Origin: CAZEGC01 sp964511635
Lineage (GTDB): Bacteria; Patescibacteriota; Saccharimonadia; Saccharimonadales; Saccharimonadaceae
DNA: 12,677 nt
Direction: 5' to 3'
Assembly: GCA_964511635.1 (NCBI GenBank)
Contig: CAZEGC010000023.1
Location: 1-12,677, forward strand
Positions within the stretch are counted from its first letter, which is position 1. The number at the start of each line of letters is the position of its first letter. The notes below the pieces were generated by a model that was given only the letters and a program-made list of their open reading frames with translations, had not been told where the DNA came from and searched no databases. Shown piece by piece: positions 12,588 to 12,677 of the stretch. A program made the position numbers and the translations under genes.

Positions 12588-12611
12588 ACAACAGCTTTTT
12601 ATATCTGTTGT
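12588..12611. repeat. 7-bp inverted repeat in right intergenic region
   Basis: ACAACAG (12588-12594) and CTGTTGT (12605-12611) with a 10-nt T/A-rich loop. It lies between the two divergent promoters and has no T-tract after it, so it is more likely a binding site than a terminator. Confidence 0.4.
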
Positions 12612-12617
12612 GGGGTG

Positions 12618-12664
12618 ATATAGGTAATATACATATTGACCTATATTGCAAATAGACATATGAT
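12618..12664 (+). promoter_or_regulatory. Rightward promoter overlapped by an 8-bp dyad
   Basis: TTGACC (12636-12641), 17-bp spacer, TATGAT (12659-12664), with a predicted start near 12671. The dyad ATATAGGT (12618-12625) / ACCTATAT (12639-12646) covers the -35 box. The gene it would serve is outside the window and diverges from the ArsR-type gene. The remainder of 12500-12677 shows no coding frame that I can support. Confidence 0.55.
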
Positions 12665-12677
12665 GGTACTTGTGTTT

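Noticed and set aside
1..12677. CRISPR array, tRNA, rRNA or insertion sequence
   Set aside because: No regularly spaced repeats, cloverleaf-like sequences or transposase-like proteins were seen on either strand.

Overview
The window looks like a piece of a Patescibacteria/CPR genome, most likely a Saccharibacteria (TM7) relative. This is inferred from gene content, not from a marker gene. Genes end in ordinary TAA/TAG stops with no sign of recoding. Several products resemble actinobacterial families: an Rpf-type muralytic protein, an Rv2466c-type thioredoxin-fold protein, a Glu-type RpiB and a class E/F-like sortase. That mix fits an ultra-small epibiont of Actinobacteria. The sequence is a scaffold: a run of 100 N at 8360-8459 is flanked by two identical 55-bp copies, so it is probably an unmerged overlap and not missing DNA.

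Left part (1-4547). A cut-off gene for a secreted DUF1566/Lcl-like surface domain runs rightwards off the left edge (2-595). Facing it on the minus strand are a short one-pass membrane protein resembling an SPFH-protein tail (698-1093) and a three-gene signalling operon. The operon reads a six-TM PAS histidine kinase (2811-4472), a stand-alone receiver (2405-2770), then an unrecognised 396-residue soluble protein (1201-2391).

Middle (4548-7981). Divergent from the kinase is a secreted LysM + Rpf-domain muralytic protein (4695-5354). It has a consensus sigma-70-type promoter and a structured leader of about 120 nt. A terminator and a short promoter separate it from an Rv2466c/DsbA-like protein (5470-6093). 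The last codons of that gene overlap a convergent DUF2130 gene (6090-7412) inside a shared hairpin. rpiB (7441-7911) lies upstream of the DUF2130 gene on the minus strand.

Right part (7982-12677), all recognised genes on the minus strand. There is a sortase split by the scaffold gap (7982-8781) and, just upstream, a secreted protein with an acidic tail and sortase-signal-like motifs (8859-9497). Then comes a MacB/HrtAB-like ABC exporter pair (9684-11443), an Hsp20 chaperone under a textbook CIRCE/HrcA operator (11538-11963), and an ArsR-type regulator with a C-terminal Cys/His cluster (12170-12499). The right edge carries a rightward promoter overlapped by a palindrome, for a gene outside the window.

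How it fits together: most of the region is cell-envelope and surface biology (surface domain, muralytic enzyme, sortase and candidate substrate, exporter, membrane-stress sensor) plus stress control (HrcA/CIRCE-Hsp20, ArsR). A recurrent theme is promoter layout. Five genes have a -10 element only 6-8 nt before the start codon, usually with an extended TGn motif and no Shine-Dalgarno sequence, as expected for leaderless mRNAs. The hsp20 and rpf-like genes instead have consensus -35/-10 promoters, real leaders and strong Shine-Dalgarno sites.
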